Source of the DNA: Candidatus Paralachnospira sangeri
Lineage (GTDB): Bacteria > Bacillota > Clostridia > Lachnospirales > Lachnospiraceae
Length of the DNA: 44,712 nucleotides
NCBI GenBank assembly: GCA_904397815.1
Contig: CAJFOT010000126.1
Location: forward strand, 1 to 44,712
Direction: 5' to 3'
Of this stretch, positions 26,479 to 36,256 are shown in pieces (within the stretch, counting starts at the first letter, position 1; each line of letters starts with the position of its first letter). The notes under the pieces were generated by a model. It saw only the letters and a program-made list of their open reading frames with translations, had not been told where the DNA came from and did no database searches. Made by a program: the position numbers and the translations under genes.

Positions 26479-28401
26479 TTAAAACTCCACCGGCATCCAG
26501 TATGGATTGCGCAGTGTGAAGTCGTTCCGGTCCAGAGTCAGGTTGATGTTGTAGTAGGGGTCTCCTTCTTCCAGGATGGTTTTCCATCGATCCCGGAAGA
26601 GCCGCATCTCGCCATGGAACCGCTCCAGCTTTTCCGGGGTGTTTTCCAGTCCCCGGGATTTGGATTCATAGTGATATGCCTGGGCATAGGGCTCGTAGAC
26701 CACCAGCCAGCCTTTTTCCCGCACTTTCAGGCAGAAATCCACATCATTGAAAGCGACAGCCAGGGCTTCGGTCATGCCGCCCACATCCAGGTAGACCTCC
26801 TTTTTCACCATCATGCAGGCCGCAGTCACAGCGCTCAGATCCTGGGTGGCCACTGCCTTCGCCATGTAGCCCCACTCGCTTCTGGGCAGGCCGACAAAGG
26901 CATGGCCGGCTACCCCGCCCAGGCCCACGATCACCCCGGCGTGCTGAATGGTATCGTCTCCGTAGTACAGCCGGGCGCCGGCGATTGCCACATCCGGCCG
27001 CATACAGTGGCCCAGCAGTTCTTCCACACAGCAGCCGTCTATCATCTCGATGTCATTGTTCAGCAGCAGCAGGTATTCTCCCCGGGCAAAGGAGACGCCG
27101 TAATTATTGATGGCAGGATAGTTGAAGCCGCCCTCTCCTTTCCACTCCACCACCCGGAGATTATCCATTTCTTTTTCCTTCTGCTCATAATAGTCGAAGG
27201 TCTCCGGGTCTGTACTGTTGTTCTCCACCACGATGATCTCCAGGTTCTGATAGGAAGATTTCTCCATCAGAGAAGAGATGCACAGGTCCAGATCCCGTAT
27301 ATGGTCTTTATTGGGAATAATCACGGAAACCAGCGGGTCACTGGGGCGCTCATAAATGGTATGGTACATTCCCGGCTTGATGCCGTGGGACACAGTGGCC
27401 TGGATTCCCATCCGCCGGTAATGATCCTGAATCACCCGCAGGCCGGCATCAAAGGCATACTGCTTGCTGGCCGGATTCTGGGCGGTGGAGCCCCGGTGGC
27501 ACCGCCAGTGATAGAGCAGCTTGGGAACATGGCGGATCTCCTTTGCCTGCTCTGTACAGCGGAAAATAAAATCATAATCCTGGGCCCCGTCATATTCTGA
27601 CCGGAAGCCCCCTGTCCGGTCTGCCAGCTCTCTCTTCACCACAAACAGATGACAGATATAATTCATCGTCCGCAGAAGATCCAGGTTAAAATCAGGCTTG
27701 AAATGGGGCTCATAGTATTTCTTCCCCTTCTCGTCCACCTTGTCCTCATCGGTATAAATCACGTCTGCCCCGGGATGCTGATTGATGCATTTTACGATTT
27801 CATAGAGGGCGTCCGGCGCCAGCATGTCATCATGATCCAGCAGAGCCACATAATCCCCTGTTGCCATCGCCAGGGCAGCGTTGGTATTTCCCGCAATGCC
27901 CCGGTTTTCTCCCAGGTTCTGATAGCAGATCCTTTCATCATGCTCCGCAAGCCTTTTTACCGTTTCCTCCAGGCTTCCGCTCCTGCTGCCCTTTCCGTCT
28001 CTGTCACCCGTTCCGTCTCCGCTGCTCTTTCCATCTCCGCTGCCCGTTCCGTCTCCATCGCTCTTTCCATCTCCGCTGCCATCGGCCAGGCACAGCTGCC
28101 ATTTTCCATAGGTCTGGTTCCGTACCGACTGGATCATCTCCTTTAAATATGGCTCCGGCGTCCGGTACAGCGGCACAGCCAGGCTGATCACCGGCTCCGT
28201 CTGAAAATGGGCGTCTTTCTGCCTCTCCAGATCCCGCTGGGTGGGCAGCGCTCCCTTCTGCCACTGGCGGAAGCTGACCTCCTCCAGCCGGAAAAATTTC
28301 ATATATATTTTCTTTGCGCATTTTTTTGCGCCGTTTTTCTTCCAATAATCATAAGTTTTTGCCAAAAGACTTTTTGGCTTTCGTTCTTCCTGTACTTCCA
28401 T
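26479..28401 (-). CDS. Tandem-domain GT2 glycosyltransferase with internal Gly/Asp repeat
   Basis: A 640-residue protein with two GT2 domains. The first (about 70-330) has ISLAVPLYRTPEPYLKEMIQ, LADGS and LLDHDDMLAPDALYE. The second (about 360-590) has VSVIIPNKDHIRDLDLCISS and LLLLNNDIEM. Both nucleotide/metal motifs (DHDD, NND) are present, so both could be active. A repeat of five 6-residue units (108-137) is inserted straight after LADGS, where the two neighbouring GTs have none. I start at ATG 28401, with GGAGG five bases upstream; the ATG at 28413 lies before that site. It is the last gene of the glycan operon. Confidence 0.88.
   Translation of the reverse strand: MEVQEERKPKSLLAKTYDYWKKNGAKKCAKKIYMKFFRLEEVSFRQWQKGALPTQRDLERQKDAHFQTEPVISLAVPLYRTPEPYLKEMIQSVRNQTYGKWQLCLADGSGDGKSDGDGTGSGDGKSSGDGTGDRDGKGSRSGSLEETVKRLAEHDERICYQNLGENRGIAGNTNAALAMATGDYVALLDHDDMLAPDALYEIVKCINQHPGADVIYTDEDKVDEKGKKYYEPHFKPDFNLDLLRTMNYICHLFVVKRELADRTGGFRSEYDGAQDYDFIFRCTEQAKEIRHVPKLLYHWRCHRGSTAQNPASKQYAFDAGLRVIQDHYRRMGIQATVSHGIKPGMYHTIYERPSDPLVSVIIPNKDHIRDLDLCISSLMEKSSYQNLEIIVVENNSTDPETFDYYEQKEKEMDNLRVVEWKGEGGFNYPAINNYGVSFARGEYLLLLNNDIEMIDGCCVEELLGHCMRPDVAIAGARLYYGDDTIQHAGVIVGLGGVAGHAFVGLPRSEWGYMAKAVATQDLSAVTAACMMVKKEVYLDVGGMTEALAVAFNDVDFCLKVREKGWLVVYEPYAQAYHYESKSRGLENTPEKLERFHGEMRLFRDRWKTILEEGDPYYNINLTLDRNDFTLRNPYWMPVEF
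27991..28080. repeat. 18-bp tandem repeat (VNTR) inside the glycosyltransferase gene
   Basis: Five in-frame 18-bp units follow one another. The units at 28027-28044 and 28063-28080 are identical (CTTTCCATCTCCGCTGCC), and those at 28009-28026 and 28045-28062 differ at three bases, so the last four units also form two 36-bp units. The encoded protein reads GSGDGK, SDGDGT, GSGDGK, SSGDGT, GDRDGK. Unit loss or gain would keep the frame. Confidence 0.9.
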
Positions 28402-28482
28402 GCCCGCCTCCATTGCGTTCAGCTGTAATCCGTGTATGCTTATGTTGCCTGCGGTTTTCCTCCATGTTTCTCACTGCTTTCC

Positions 28483-30621
28483 TCACCGGGTATAGTCCAC
28501 ACTGCAGTCCGGCGCTGTCAGTGTGAGATTGGGGTTATAGCAGGGGTCTCCCTGACTGATATAATCCGGCCACCGCTGCAGCAGAAGTTCCTTCTCCCGC
28601 TGAAACCGGGCCTGCTTCTCCGGCGTAGTCTCATATCCCCTGGACTTGGACTCATAGTGGTACAGCTCTGCCCGGGGATTCCACACAATCAGATAGCCTG
28701 CCTGCCTGATTTTCAGACAGAAGTCCACATCATTGTAGGCTACCTGAAATTCCTCCGCCAGCCCTCCCACCTGCTGAAATATGGATTTTTTCACCATCAG
28801 ACAGGCTGCTGTCACAGCGCTGTAGTTCTGCTGGATGATGGCCCTGGCAAAAGGTCCCGGATCATATCCTGCCATACCGCAGAGCACATGACCGCACACG
28901 CCGGCCAGCTTCATCACCACGCCGGCATGCTGGATGGTGTGATCCTCATAGTACAGCTTGGCGCCGACGGCGCCCACCTCCGGCCGCTGGCAGTTGCCCA
29001 GCATGGCCTCAATCCATCCCGGCGCAATCACCTCTGTGTCATTGTTCAGCAGCAGCAGGTATTCCCCTGCTGCGCGGGCCGCGCCGTAATTATTGATGGC
29101 TGCGTAATTAAAAGGCCCTTCCCACCGGATTACCCGGAGGCCCTGTGCCTCCAGCTGCCGGTAGCAGTCCTCAATTTCCTCTGTCTCGCTGTTGTTTTCA
29201 ATAATGATTATCTCATAATTCCGGTATGTGGATTTTTCCTGTATGGAGCGGATGCAGTTCATCAGGGTCTCCTTCTGATCCTTATTGGGAATCAGGATGG
29301 ATACCAGAGGCTCTCCCTCGACAGGGTATTCCACATGGTAATACCCCGGATAGCCGGGAAGCATCTCCACTGTCCCTTCTGTCCCTGTCCGTTTCAGATG
29401 GGCCTCGATGGCCCGCTTTCCCGCCTCGTAGCAGTACATCTTGCTCTCCGGATTCTCAGCGGTGGAAGCCGGATGGGTCCTCCAGTGATAGAGCACCCGG
29501 GGCAGATGAAGGATCTGCCGGGCCTGTTCGGTACATTTCAGAATAAAGTCATAGTCCTGAGACCCGTCATAGTCCGGGCTGAACCCGCCCGCATCCAGGG
29601 CCAGGCTCCGCCTGCACAGGAAAAAGTGGCAGATATAATTGTTGGACCGGAGGAGATCCGGATTAAAATCCGGCTTCATATGGGGATCAAAATGCAGGCG
29701 CAGGTCTGTGGTAACCTTGTCCTCATCGGTATAAATCACATCGGCTGACGGATTTTCCCCCATAGCCCGGGCCGCCTCGTACAGGGCGGAGGCCTCCAGC
29801 ACATCGTCATGGTCCAGCAGGCCGATCCACTCTCCCGATGCCATATGGAGGGCCGCATTGGTATTGCCGGCGATGCCCAGGTTTTTCTCCAGGACCAGAT
29901 AACGGATCCGGCTGTCTCCGGCGGCATACTTCTCAACGAGCCTGCCTGTTTCCCCGCCGTCCTCACTGCCGTCTGCCAGACACAGCTCCCAGTTCTCATA
30001 TCCCTGGTCCCGGACAGATTCGATCATGTCCCGCAGATAGGCCTCCGGCGTCCGGTATACCGGCACAATCACACTGATCAGAGGCTGCTGCCCCAGAGGC
30101 GGCATCTGGCGCAGGCGATGGCGCTCCAGCCATTTTTCATACTTATTTTCTTCCGTCTCGTAGCGGGTCTCCCACTGATCCTTCAGCGCCCGGGGGCCCT
30201 TCCTCACCAGGGTGTGCAGGTCGCTTTTCACCATGGACGGCGTGGTCATCCTGACCATCTTCCGGAAAGACACATACCGGCGGCCCTGTTCCCGCTCCAG
30301 CTCCTCCGGGCTGACAGCGATCCTGGCCCGATCTGTCCCTGCGGTAACGGACAGCAGATAACGCTGTTCCCGGTCACAGGTGAATTTCAGGTCAAAGCCG
30401 CACTGCCTCTGGCTGTCATCCCCCAGCACCGCAATACTGGCATCAGGCCTGTCCAGCCGGCGCAGCGTCAGCTCCGCCTCCTGCCCTGCCCGGTCTGTCA
30501 CACCAAAATGAACCTGGCTGCCATCCAGGGAGACTGCCCAGCCTGTGATATGGACCGTCAGCTGAATGATCTCCATTTTATCGATATAATAACGAATATT
30601 TTTCTTTCTGAATATACCCAT
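28483..30621 (-). CDS. Large tandem-domain GT2 glycosyltransferase
   Basis: A 712-residue protein: an N-terminal beta-rich module (about 10-100, IIQLTVHITGWAVSLDGS), then two GT2 domains. The first has LISVIVPVYRTPEAYLRDMI (about 178), LADGSEDGG and LLDHDDVLEASALYE (about 268). The second has LVSILIPNKDQKETLMNC and LLLLNNDTEV (about 525). I place the start at ATG 30621 (MGIFRKKNIRYYIDK), 7-8 nt after AGGAG; the ATG at 30627 is too close. It overlaps nothing downstream and lies 36 bp after the preceding GT stop. Tandem GT2 proteins of this kind build rhamnose-type cell-wall or O-antigen-like glycans; donor sugar unknown. Confidence 0.88.
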   Translation of the reverse strand: MGIFRKKNIRYYIDKMEIIQLTVHITGWAVSLDGSQVHFGVTDRAGQEAELTLRRLDRPDASIAVLGDDSQRQCGFDLKFTCDREQRYLLSVTAGTDRARIAVSPEELEREQGRRYVSFRKMVRMTTPSMVKSDLHTLVRKGPRALKDQWETRYETEENKYEKWLERHRLRQMPPLGQQPLISVIVPVYRTPEAYLRDMIESVRDQGYENWELCLADGSEDGGETGRLVEKYAAGDSRIRYLVLEKNLGIAGNTNAALHMASGEWIGLLDHDDVLEASALYEAARAMGENPSADVIYTDEDKVTTDLRLHFDPHMKPDFNPDLLRSNNYICHFFLCRRSLALDAGGFSPDYDGSQDYDFILKCTEQARQILHLPRVLYHWRTHPASTAENPESKMYCYEAGKRAIEAHLKRTGTEGTVEMLPGYPGYYHVEYPVEGEPLVSILIPNKDQKETLMNCIRSIQEKSTYRNYEIIIIENNSETEEIEDCYRQLEAQGLRVIRWEGPFNYAAINNYGAARAAGEYLLLLNNDTEVIAPGWIEAMLGNCQRPEVGAVGAKLYYEDHTIQHAGVVMKLAGVCGHVLCGMAGYDPGPFARAIIQQNYSAVTAACLMVKKSIFQQVGGLAEEFQVAYNDVDFCLKIRQAGYLIVWNPRAELYHYESKSRGYETTPEKQARFQREKELLLQRWPDYISQGDPCYNPNLTLTAPDCSVDYTR

Positions 30622-30656
30622 CCTCATACTCCTGTGTCCATATTTGAATCCTGCCC

Positions 30657-32564
30657 TCAGGCATCCCGGGCGGAATCCGGGACAAAACCTGTATGCGCCC
30701 GACTGTCCTCCTCCAGCCTGATATACCATTTCCCGGCCCTGACGGCTGCGTCTGCCGGCATAGCTGCCCCGCAGACCACCTCACTGAAGGGATTCATCAG
30801 ATGGCGCAGTCCTGCCCGGGAAAGACGGAAAGCATACTCTGCCATGGCTTCCGCCTCATCTCCCTCCCGCAGAAAGCCCAGCTGCCGGACATGCTCTGCT
30901 GAAACAGCGAAGAGGGCCGGTTCCTGTATCCGGACATTCCGGTACCAGTCGGTATTGCCCCGGTCGTCTGCCGTATGGTTTTCCGTTCCCTGATACAGCG
31001 TCTCCGCCCGGAGGACTCCGTCACTCCCCCCGGTGATTATTACGCCGGCTGACCGGATCGTCCCGTCCCGGTTCAGCAGCTTGGGAAATACCAGGCCGAT
31101 TCCGTCATGAACTGCCCACTGGGCCAGCTCCTGATATGCATCCTCATCTGCCGGCTCAGTCTGCCCAAAGGATACCAGATAGACCTCCGGCTCCGCCTGT
31201 CCTGCTTCAGCCTGTCCCTCACCCTCATCTCCGGCCGGCGCATCCAGCCATGACCTGTCAGCGGCATCCACCAGTCTCCAGGCCACCGGCCTGTCCCATC
31301 GGACACGGATCAGATAGCGGCTCCTGTCCTGAAAATAAGCCGCCCCCTGCCAGCCCATCCGCTGAAAATGGGCCTGAATAGCCCGCAGCTGAGCGTCCAG
31401 GGCATAAGGCTTGGTCTCGACAGAGCGGGCGGTGGAAGTCTGTGCCATCCGCCAGTGGTAGAGGACGCTGGGGACATGGAGAATCTCCTCCGACAGCTCA
31501 GCCGCCTTCAGAAAGATATCCCAGTCCTGAGCGCCGTCCATCCTGCTGTCGAATCCTCCCGTCTTCTCTATGATATCCTTCCGTATCATGGAAAAATGGG
31601 TGATATAATTAGCAGAATACATCATTTCCGGCGACCAGTCCGGCTTCAGAAGAGGATTATAAAACTTCATCCCGTCCCCGTCAGTGAGATCGCTGTCTGT
31701 GTACAGAAAGCCTGCTTTCGGATGGTTCCGGAGAGCCTTCACCGACTCCCACAGGGCGTCAGGATCCAGCAGGTCATCGTGATCCATCATAGCAATCCAC
31801 GTTCCAGAAGCCATCTGAAAGGCAGCGTTGGTATTTCCTGAGATGCCCAGATTTTTTTCCAGCTTCTGATAGCGCACCCGGCAGTCCCGGCCGGATACCT
31901 CCGCCGCCAGACGGCCGTAATCCTCTGTCTCCCCTTCCCCCGGCTCTGAACCGTCAGCCAGGCACAGCTCCCACTTCCCGTAGGTCTGATCCAGCACCGA
32001 CTCTACCATCTCGATAAAGTCGGCCGGTTCGGGCCGGTAAACGGGGACGATCAGACTGATCAGCGGATCAGAGGGCAGGACGGAGGCAGCGATCTCTTCC
32101 CGATACTGCCGGTTTCTCCCGGCCAGAGCAGCTTCTGACACTGTTCTCCCCAGTATCCTCTTTAAAAGCTGTTTTCCCTCTTTCTCCAGCCCTCTCCATC
32201 CTGTTTCCCGGATCTGGCCGTCCCGGATGTCATAGGAAACCCGTTCTCCCTTTTCACCCTCTACTTCCAGCCCCATCTGATACCGGACGCCGGGCCTGAA
32301 AGGGAAGGAGACGCGGAACCCAAAGAGACTGTCCTGCTCCTGATTCTTCGAACACGAAAAAAAAGCCGCCATAATATCCGGCCGCTGTGTCCATGTCACC
32401 CGGGTGTCTGCCACCGGTCTGCCCTTCTCCAGAATATCGATCTGAATTTCCCGGAACCGGGCCTGTCCCGACGGCTGAGCCCCGAAGGCCCAGCCGATGA
32501 TGACAGTTCTCCCATGCCTGCATTTGATCCCTTCTATATAACTGTTTATCTTATACGTAGACAT
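30657..32564 (-). CDS. GT2 glycosyltransferase with a degenerate second domain
   Basis: A 635-residue protein related to the two GTs downstream. An N-terminal module (about 12-110) contains VIIGWAFGAQPSG. An intact GT2 domain (from about 166) has ISLIVPVYRPEPADFIEMVE, LADGSEPG and MMDHDDLLDPDALWE (about 263). The second half keeps only the tail of a GT2 domain: at about 463 it reads YLVSFGQTEPADEDAYQELA where the paralogs have LLLLNND, and the ~110 residues before that are replaced by a short linker rich in Asp, Glu, Gly and Ala. The second domain should be inactive. The start overlaps the 68-residue gene by 14 bp and has GAGAAGAGGT upstream. Confidence 0.85.
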   Translation of the reverse strand: MSTYKINSYIEGIKCRHGRTVIIGWAFGAQPSGQARFREIQIDILEKGRPVADTRVTWTQRPDIMAAFFSCSKNQEQDSLFGFRVSFPFRPGVRYQMGLEVEGEKGERVSYDIRDGQIRETGWRGLEKEGKQLLKRILGRTVSEAALAGRNRQYREEIAASVLPSDPLISLIVPVYRPEPADFIEMVESVLDQTYGKWELCLADGSEPGEGETEDYGRLAAEVSGRDCRVRYQKLEKNLGISGNTNAAFQMASGTWIAMMDHDDLLDPDALWESVKALRNHPKAGFLYTDSDLTDGDGMKFYNPLLKPDWSPEMMYSANYITHFSMIRKDIIEKTGGFDSRMDGAQDWDIFLKAAELSEEILHVPSVLYHWRMAQTSTARSVETKPYALDAQLRAIQAHFQRMGWQGAAYFQDRSRYLIRVRWDRPVAWRLVDAADRSWLDAPAGDEGEGQAEAGQAEPEVYLVSFGQTEPADEDAYQELAQWAVHDGIGLVFPKLLNRDGTIRSAGVIITGGSDGVLRAETLYQGTENHTADDRGNTDWYRNVRIQEPALFAVSAEHVRQLGFLREGDEAEAMAEYAFRLSRAGLRHLMNPFSEVVCGAAMPADAAVRAGKWYIRLEEDSRAHTGFVPDSARDA

Positions 32565-32757
32565 GTACCTCTTCTCCGTTTTTGTAATGAAGCTCCCATT
32601 GACTAAATTCCCGTTCTTTTTCCTTCGAGCCGATCTCCTGCCCCAGCACAGTGCTTCTCAGATAAATCTCCCGAAGCCGATTGTCGGCGGCCAGTTCATG
32701 AAGCTTTTCTACAGAAATGACTTTGTTATTCCACCAGAAATCTGTACCATGACTCAT
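32551..32757 (-). CDS. Small protein of unknown function in glycan operon
   Basis: A 68-residue soluble, charged protein starting MSHGTDFWWNNKVISVEKLH, with GGGAGG eight bases before the ATG. The reading frame is open further upstream, but no better start is seen. I do not recognise the family. Predicted content is a helix (about 16-45), then a short strand-rich end with NGEEVHVYV. Its stop overlaps the start of the downstream GT gene by 14 bp, so translation is probably coupled and the two products may act together; this is inference. Confidence 0.6.
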   Translation of the reverse strand: MSHGTDFWWNNKVISVEKLHELAADNRLREIYLRSTVLGQEIGSKEKEREFSQWELHYKNGEEVHVYV

Positions 32758-32900
32758 AAAATCAACCTCCCTGCCGGGCCTGTATTCCCTTGTCCGGCTC
32801 CTATTCATATTATATGTCCGAAAAAACCAGTTTATTCCAGTTTTTCCGAAAAAAGAACAGTATTCTAAACGCCGAAGGTCTGAAAACATTACAAATTTTT

Positions 32901-34628
32901 TTATTCGGATAAATTCAGCAGATCTTTTTTCACATTTTCCAGCATTTTATCCGCTTCTTCCAGAGATGTTCCCTTTACGCCGAAATAGAATTTAATTTTC
33001 GGTTCCGTACCGGAGGGACGGGCACAGCACCAGGCATCGTTCTCCAGTTCATAGTAGAGGACATTAGATTTGGGCAGATTAACCGGGGTCTGCGCTCCGG
33101 TATTCCGGTCTGTACGGATGCCTTTCTCATAATCCCTGACTGCCACCACTTTCATGCCGCCCAGCTCTGTCGGCGGCGCTGTCCGCAGTTTCTCCATCAT
33201 CGCCTGAATCTGAGCGGCGCCGTCGATTCCCTTCAGAGTGATGGTGTGCAGTCCTTCCCGGTAGAAGCCGTATTTCTCATACATCGCCATCATCTGATCC
33301 CACAGGGTGATGCCTTCCTTCCTGCAGGCCGCTGCCACCTCACACAGGGCCATCACAGCGGATACCGCGTCCTTATCCCTGGCATATGTGCCGATCAGAC
33401 AGCCATAGCTTTCCTCCAGGCCAAATACATAGTGATGGCTGTGATTTTCCTCGAACCATTTGATCTGCTCACCGATATACTTAAATCCGGTCAGCACCTC
33501 AATCACATCCACGCCGTAGGCTGCTGCCACCGCATCTGCCATGTTAGTGGTCACGATGGTTTTCACCAGGGCACCATCGGCAGGAAGAATGCCCCGGGCC
33601 TTTTTCTGACTCAGAATATATTCTGCAATCAGCATGCCGGACATATTTCCGGTGAAGCTGACATATTCTCCTGTTTTCCGGTCTTTTGCGTACACACCCA
33701 GCCGGTCGGCATCCGGGTCAGTAGCCAGCACCACATCGGCGTCCACCACTTGCGCCAGCTTCAGGGCCAGGGTGAAAGCCTTCGGGTCCTCCGGATTCGG
33801 GTAGCTGACTGTGGGGAATTCCCCGTCCGGCAGTTCCTGCTCCGGCACCACATAGACATGGGTGAAGCCCAGCTCTGACAGAATCCGGCGCACCGGCAGA
33901 TTGCCGGTTCCGTGAAGAGGGGTATAGACGATCTTCAGCTGATCGGCCATCTCCCGGATCAGCTCCGGCTGGAGCGCCAGCTTTTTGATCTCCTCAGTAT
34001 ATGCCCGATCGATCTCCTCCCCCGGCACTAGGTAGAGCCCGGCGCTCACAGCATCCTCCAGGGCCATGGTCTTTACAGCGGCATAATCTGTCACCAGATT
34101 AACCTGACTGATAATCTCTTTGTCTCTGGGCGCTGTGATCTGGGCGCCGTCCTCCCAGTATACCTTATAGCCGTTATATTCCGGCGGATTATGGCTGGCT
34201 GTCACCACGATACCGGCGATGCAGCCCAGCTTTCTGACCGTATAGGACAGCTCCGGCGTGGGCCGCAGGGTGTCAAACCGGTAGGTTTTAATCCCGTTGG
34301 CATTCAGACAGAGGGCCGCCTCCCTGGAAAATTCCTGAGACATCCGGCGGGAGTCAAAGGCGATGGCCACCCCTTTGTCCTGTCCGCCCTGGGAGATAAT
34401 ATAATTGGCCAGTCCCTGAGTGGCCTTTCTCACAGTATAAATATTCATCCGGTTGGTCCCGGCGCCGATTACGCCCCGCAGCCCGCCGGTTCCAAACTCC
34501 AGATCCTTATAAAAACGGTCCTGGATCTGGGCCTCATCATTCTGTATCCTTCTCAACTCATCCTTAGTCTTCTGGTCGAAGTAAGGGCTGTCCAGCCAGC
34601 TCTGATACCGTTTCTGATAGTCTGTCAT
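32901..34628 (-). CDS. pgcA: Phosphoglucomutase/phosphomannomutase family (alpha-D-phosphohexomutase)
   Basis: A 575-residue phosphohexomutase that interconverts hexose-6-phosphate and hexose-1-phosphate. The phosphoserine loop VTASHNPPEYNGYK is at about residues 142-155, the metal loop ATDPDADRLG at about 300-309, the sugar loop GLEESYG at about 400, and the phosphate-binding RPSGTEPKIKFYFG near the C terminus. Length matches Firmicute PgcA-type alpha-phosphoglucomutases (about 580). It would supply glucose-1-phosphate for RfbF, encoded two genes upstream. AGGAGG precedes the ATG. The exact sugar (Glc or Man) is not fixed by sequence, but RfbF makes glucose likely. Confidence 0.92.
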   Translation of the reverse strand: MTDYQKRYQSWLDSPYFDQKTKDELRRIQNDEAQIQDRFYKDLEFGTGGLRGVIGAGTNRMNIYTVRKATQGLANYIISQGGQDKGVAIAFDSRRMSQEFSREAALCLNANGIKTYRFDTLRPTPELSYTVRKLGCIAGIVVTASHNPPEYNGYKVYWEDGAQITAPRDKEIISQVNLVTDYAAVKTMALEDAVSAGLYLVPGEEIDRAYTEEIKKLALQPELIREMADQLKIVYTPLHGTGNLPVRRILSELGFTHVYVVPEQELPDGEFPTVSYPNPEDPKAFTLALKLAQVVDADVVLATDPDADRLGVYAKDRKTGEYVSFTGNMSGMLIAEYILSQKKARGILPADGALVKTIVTTNMADAVAAAYGVDVIEVLTGFKYIGEQIKWFEENHSHHYVFGLEESYGCLIGTYARDKDAVSAVMALCEVAAACRKEGITLWDQMMAMYEKYGFYREGLHTITLKGIDGAAQIQAMMEKLRTAPPTELGGMKVVAVRDYEKGIRTDRNTGAQTPVNLPKSNVLYYELENDAWCCARPSGTEPKIKFYFGVKGTSLEEADKMLENVKKDLLNLSE

Positions 34629-34647
34629 ATTTGCGCCTCCTGATGAT

Positions 34648-36219
34648 TTATTTTTTTACTTCATGATATTCCTTTTCCGTATTCACCTTCCAGATATTTT
34701 CCTTGGAAGCTGTCCCAGTCAGGATGTTATTCACCGCTTCAAAGGCAGTGGCCATGGAATGATCCATATTGTTGTAGCGGTGCTGTCCATTTCTGCCGAC
34801 ACAGTACAGATTGCCGAAGCTGTCCAGCCAATCTGTCAGTGTCCCGATCTCGCTGTAAGTGTCGAAATAAGCCGGATAGGCTTTCTTCACCCGCTCCCGG
34901 TGGACATCCAGCACATCTTTCACACTGCTGATCACACCCATCTTCAGCAGCTCCTTCACCGCAAATTTCACGCAGTCCCGGGAGGACATATTCCAGAAAT
35001 CATCCCCCTCATTGCAGAAATATTCCAGGCCGATCCAGACAGTATGGTCCACATCCTTTACCAGATAGGGAGACCAGTTGTTGAAAATCTGGATTCTGCC
35101 CATTTTCACGCCGGTATCCTGGACATAAATCCAGCAGTCCGGCACCTGGTTGTTAATGGTTTTAATCTTTGTCCGGTTTTTCAGGCTCAGGCTTTTCACC
35201 AGAACCCCCACGGTGACAAAATCCCGGTAGGGGAGTCCCTGGCTGATCCGGCTGATCTCTTCCGGCACCGGCGCCTCTCCCGCCTTCATTCCCGCAACCA
35301 GATCCTTCAGCGGCATGGAGGAAATCAGAATATCGCAGTCATACCGTTCTTCTCCCTCCGGCCCCTGGCAGCCCACGCCGGTGATCCTGCCATCCTCCGA
35401 GAAAATCCCGGTCACTTTCCGGTTCTTCAGTACCTGGCCGCCCATGGCCTCTGTCTCGGCAGCCACGGTCTCCCACAGCTGTCCCGGCCCGTACTTGGGA
35501 TAATAAAACTCCTCAATCAGCGAGGTCTCTACCTTGCTGGCATCCTTCTTTCCCGCGGGAATCAGCTTCATCACCATATCCTTCAGCACTGCCGTCACCG
35601 ACAGTCCCTTCACCCGCTGGGCCCCCCAGTCGGCGGAAATCTCCCTGGGATGCCGTCCCCACAGTTTTTCTGTATATCCCTCGAAAAACATGGAGTACAG
35701 CACCCGGCCGAACCGGTTGATATAGAAATTTTCCAGGCAGCTTTCTTCCTTTTTGAACAGACAGGCTTTCAGATAACTGCATCCCGCCTTAACCGTCCTC
35801 ACAAATCCCATATTGATGAAGGTCTGAGGCTTCATCGTAATGGGATAATCAAAAAACTTCTTCAGATAATAAATACGGGATACCCTGGTGCGTTTCAGCA
35901 TCACCCGGTCTGTTTGCTCCGGGTCAGGGCCGCCCGGCGCCAGTTCCCGCTCTCTCCCCAGTACTTTATCATCATAGGAGGGAGCTCCCTGAAGAGGCAT
36001 GATCTGCTGCCACCAGTCCATCACCCTGTCATCTTTGGAAAAAAAGCGGTGGCCGCCGATGTCCATCCGGTTCCCGTGATAGCGGACCGTCCTGGATATG
36101 CCGCCGATCTCCCCTGTCTCTTCCAATACCTTCACATCATAATCCTGAGACTTTTTTAAAAGCTCATAGGCCGCGGTCAGGCCTGCCGGACCTGCGCCGA
36201 TAATGACTACCTTTTTCAT
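34648..36219 (-). CDS. FAD-dependent oxidoreductase, UDP-galactopyranose-mutase-like
   Basis: A 523-residue flavoprotein with an N-terminal Rossmann motif [20 protein letters not shown] (about 4-23). The second FAD segment [10 protein letters not shown] is followed by [40 protein letters not shown] (about 180-200) and the C-terminal [20 protein letters not shown] are typical of the Glf-like/protoporphyrinogen-oxidase-like proteins found in polysaccharide loci. It is longer than classic Glf (about 370-390), so I do not call it glf. It may modify a nucleotide or lipid-linked sugar. It lies between rfbF and pgcA in the same operon. Confidence 0.8.
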   Translation of the reverse strand: MKKVVIIGAGPAGLTAAYELLKKSQDYDVKVLEETGEIGGISRTVRYHGNRMDIGGHRFFSKDDRVMDWWQQIMPLQGAPSYDDKVLGRERELAPGGPDPEQTDRVMLKRTRVSRIYYLKKFFDYPITMKPQTFINMGFVRTVKAGCSYLKACLFKKEESCLENFYINRFGRVLYSMFFEGYTEKLWGRHPREISADWGAQRVKGLSVTAVLKDMVMKLIPAGKKDASKVETSLIEEFYYPKYGPGQLWETVAAETEAMGGQVLKNRKVTGIFSEDGRITGVGCQGPEGEERYDCDILISSMPLKDLVAGMKAGEAPVPEEISRISQGLPYRDFVTVGVLVKSLSLKNRTKIKTINNQVPDCWIYVQDTGVKMGRIQIFNNWSPYLVKDVDHTVWIGLEYFCNEGDDFWNMSSRDCVKFAVKELLKMGVISSVKDVLDVHRERVKKAYPAYFDTYSEIGTLTDWLDSFGNLYCVGRNGQHRYNNMDHSMATAFEAVNNILTGTASKENIWKVNTEKEYHEVKK

Positions 36220-36256
36220 GTTCCGTCTCCACCATTCCGATTCATTTTGTTGTCTG

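Noticed and set aside
27991-28080. CRISPR-like short repeats
   Set aside because: The units are contiguous with no spacers and lie in frame inside a glycosyltransferase gene; this is a coding tandem repeat.
30621-30729. A longer N terminus for the 712-residue glycosyltransferase
   Set aside because: The extension would overlap the preceding GT gene, has no ribosome site, and AGGAG sits just before the ATG at 30621.
34663-36159. A 498-codon open frame antisense to the UDP-galactopyranose-mutase-like gene
   Set aside because: The real gene on the minus strand has clear FAD motifs and a normal start; the antisense translation shows no family and no ribosome site.
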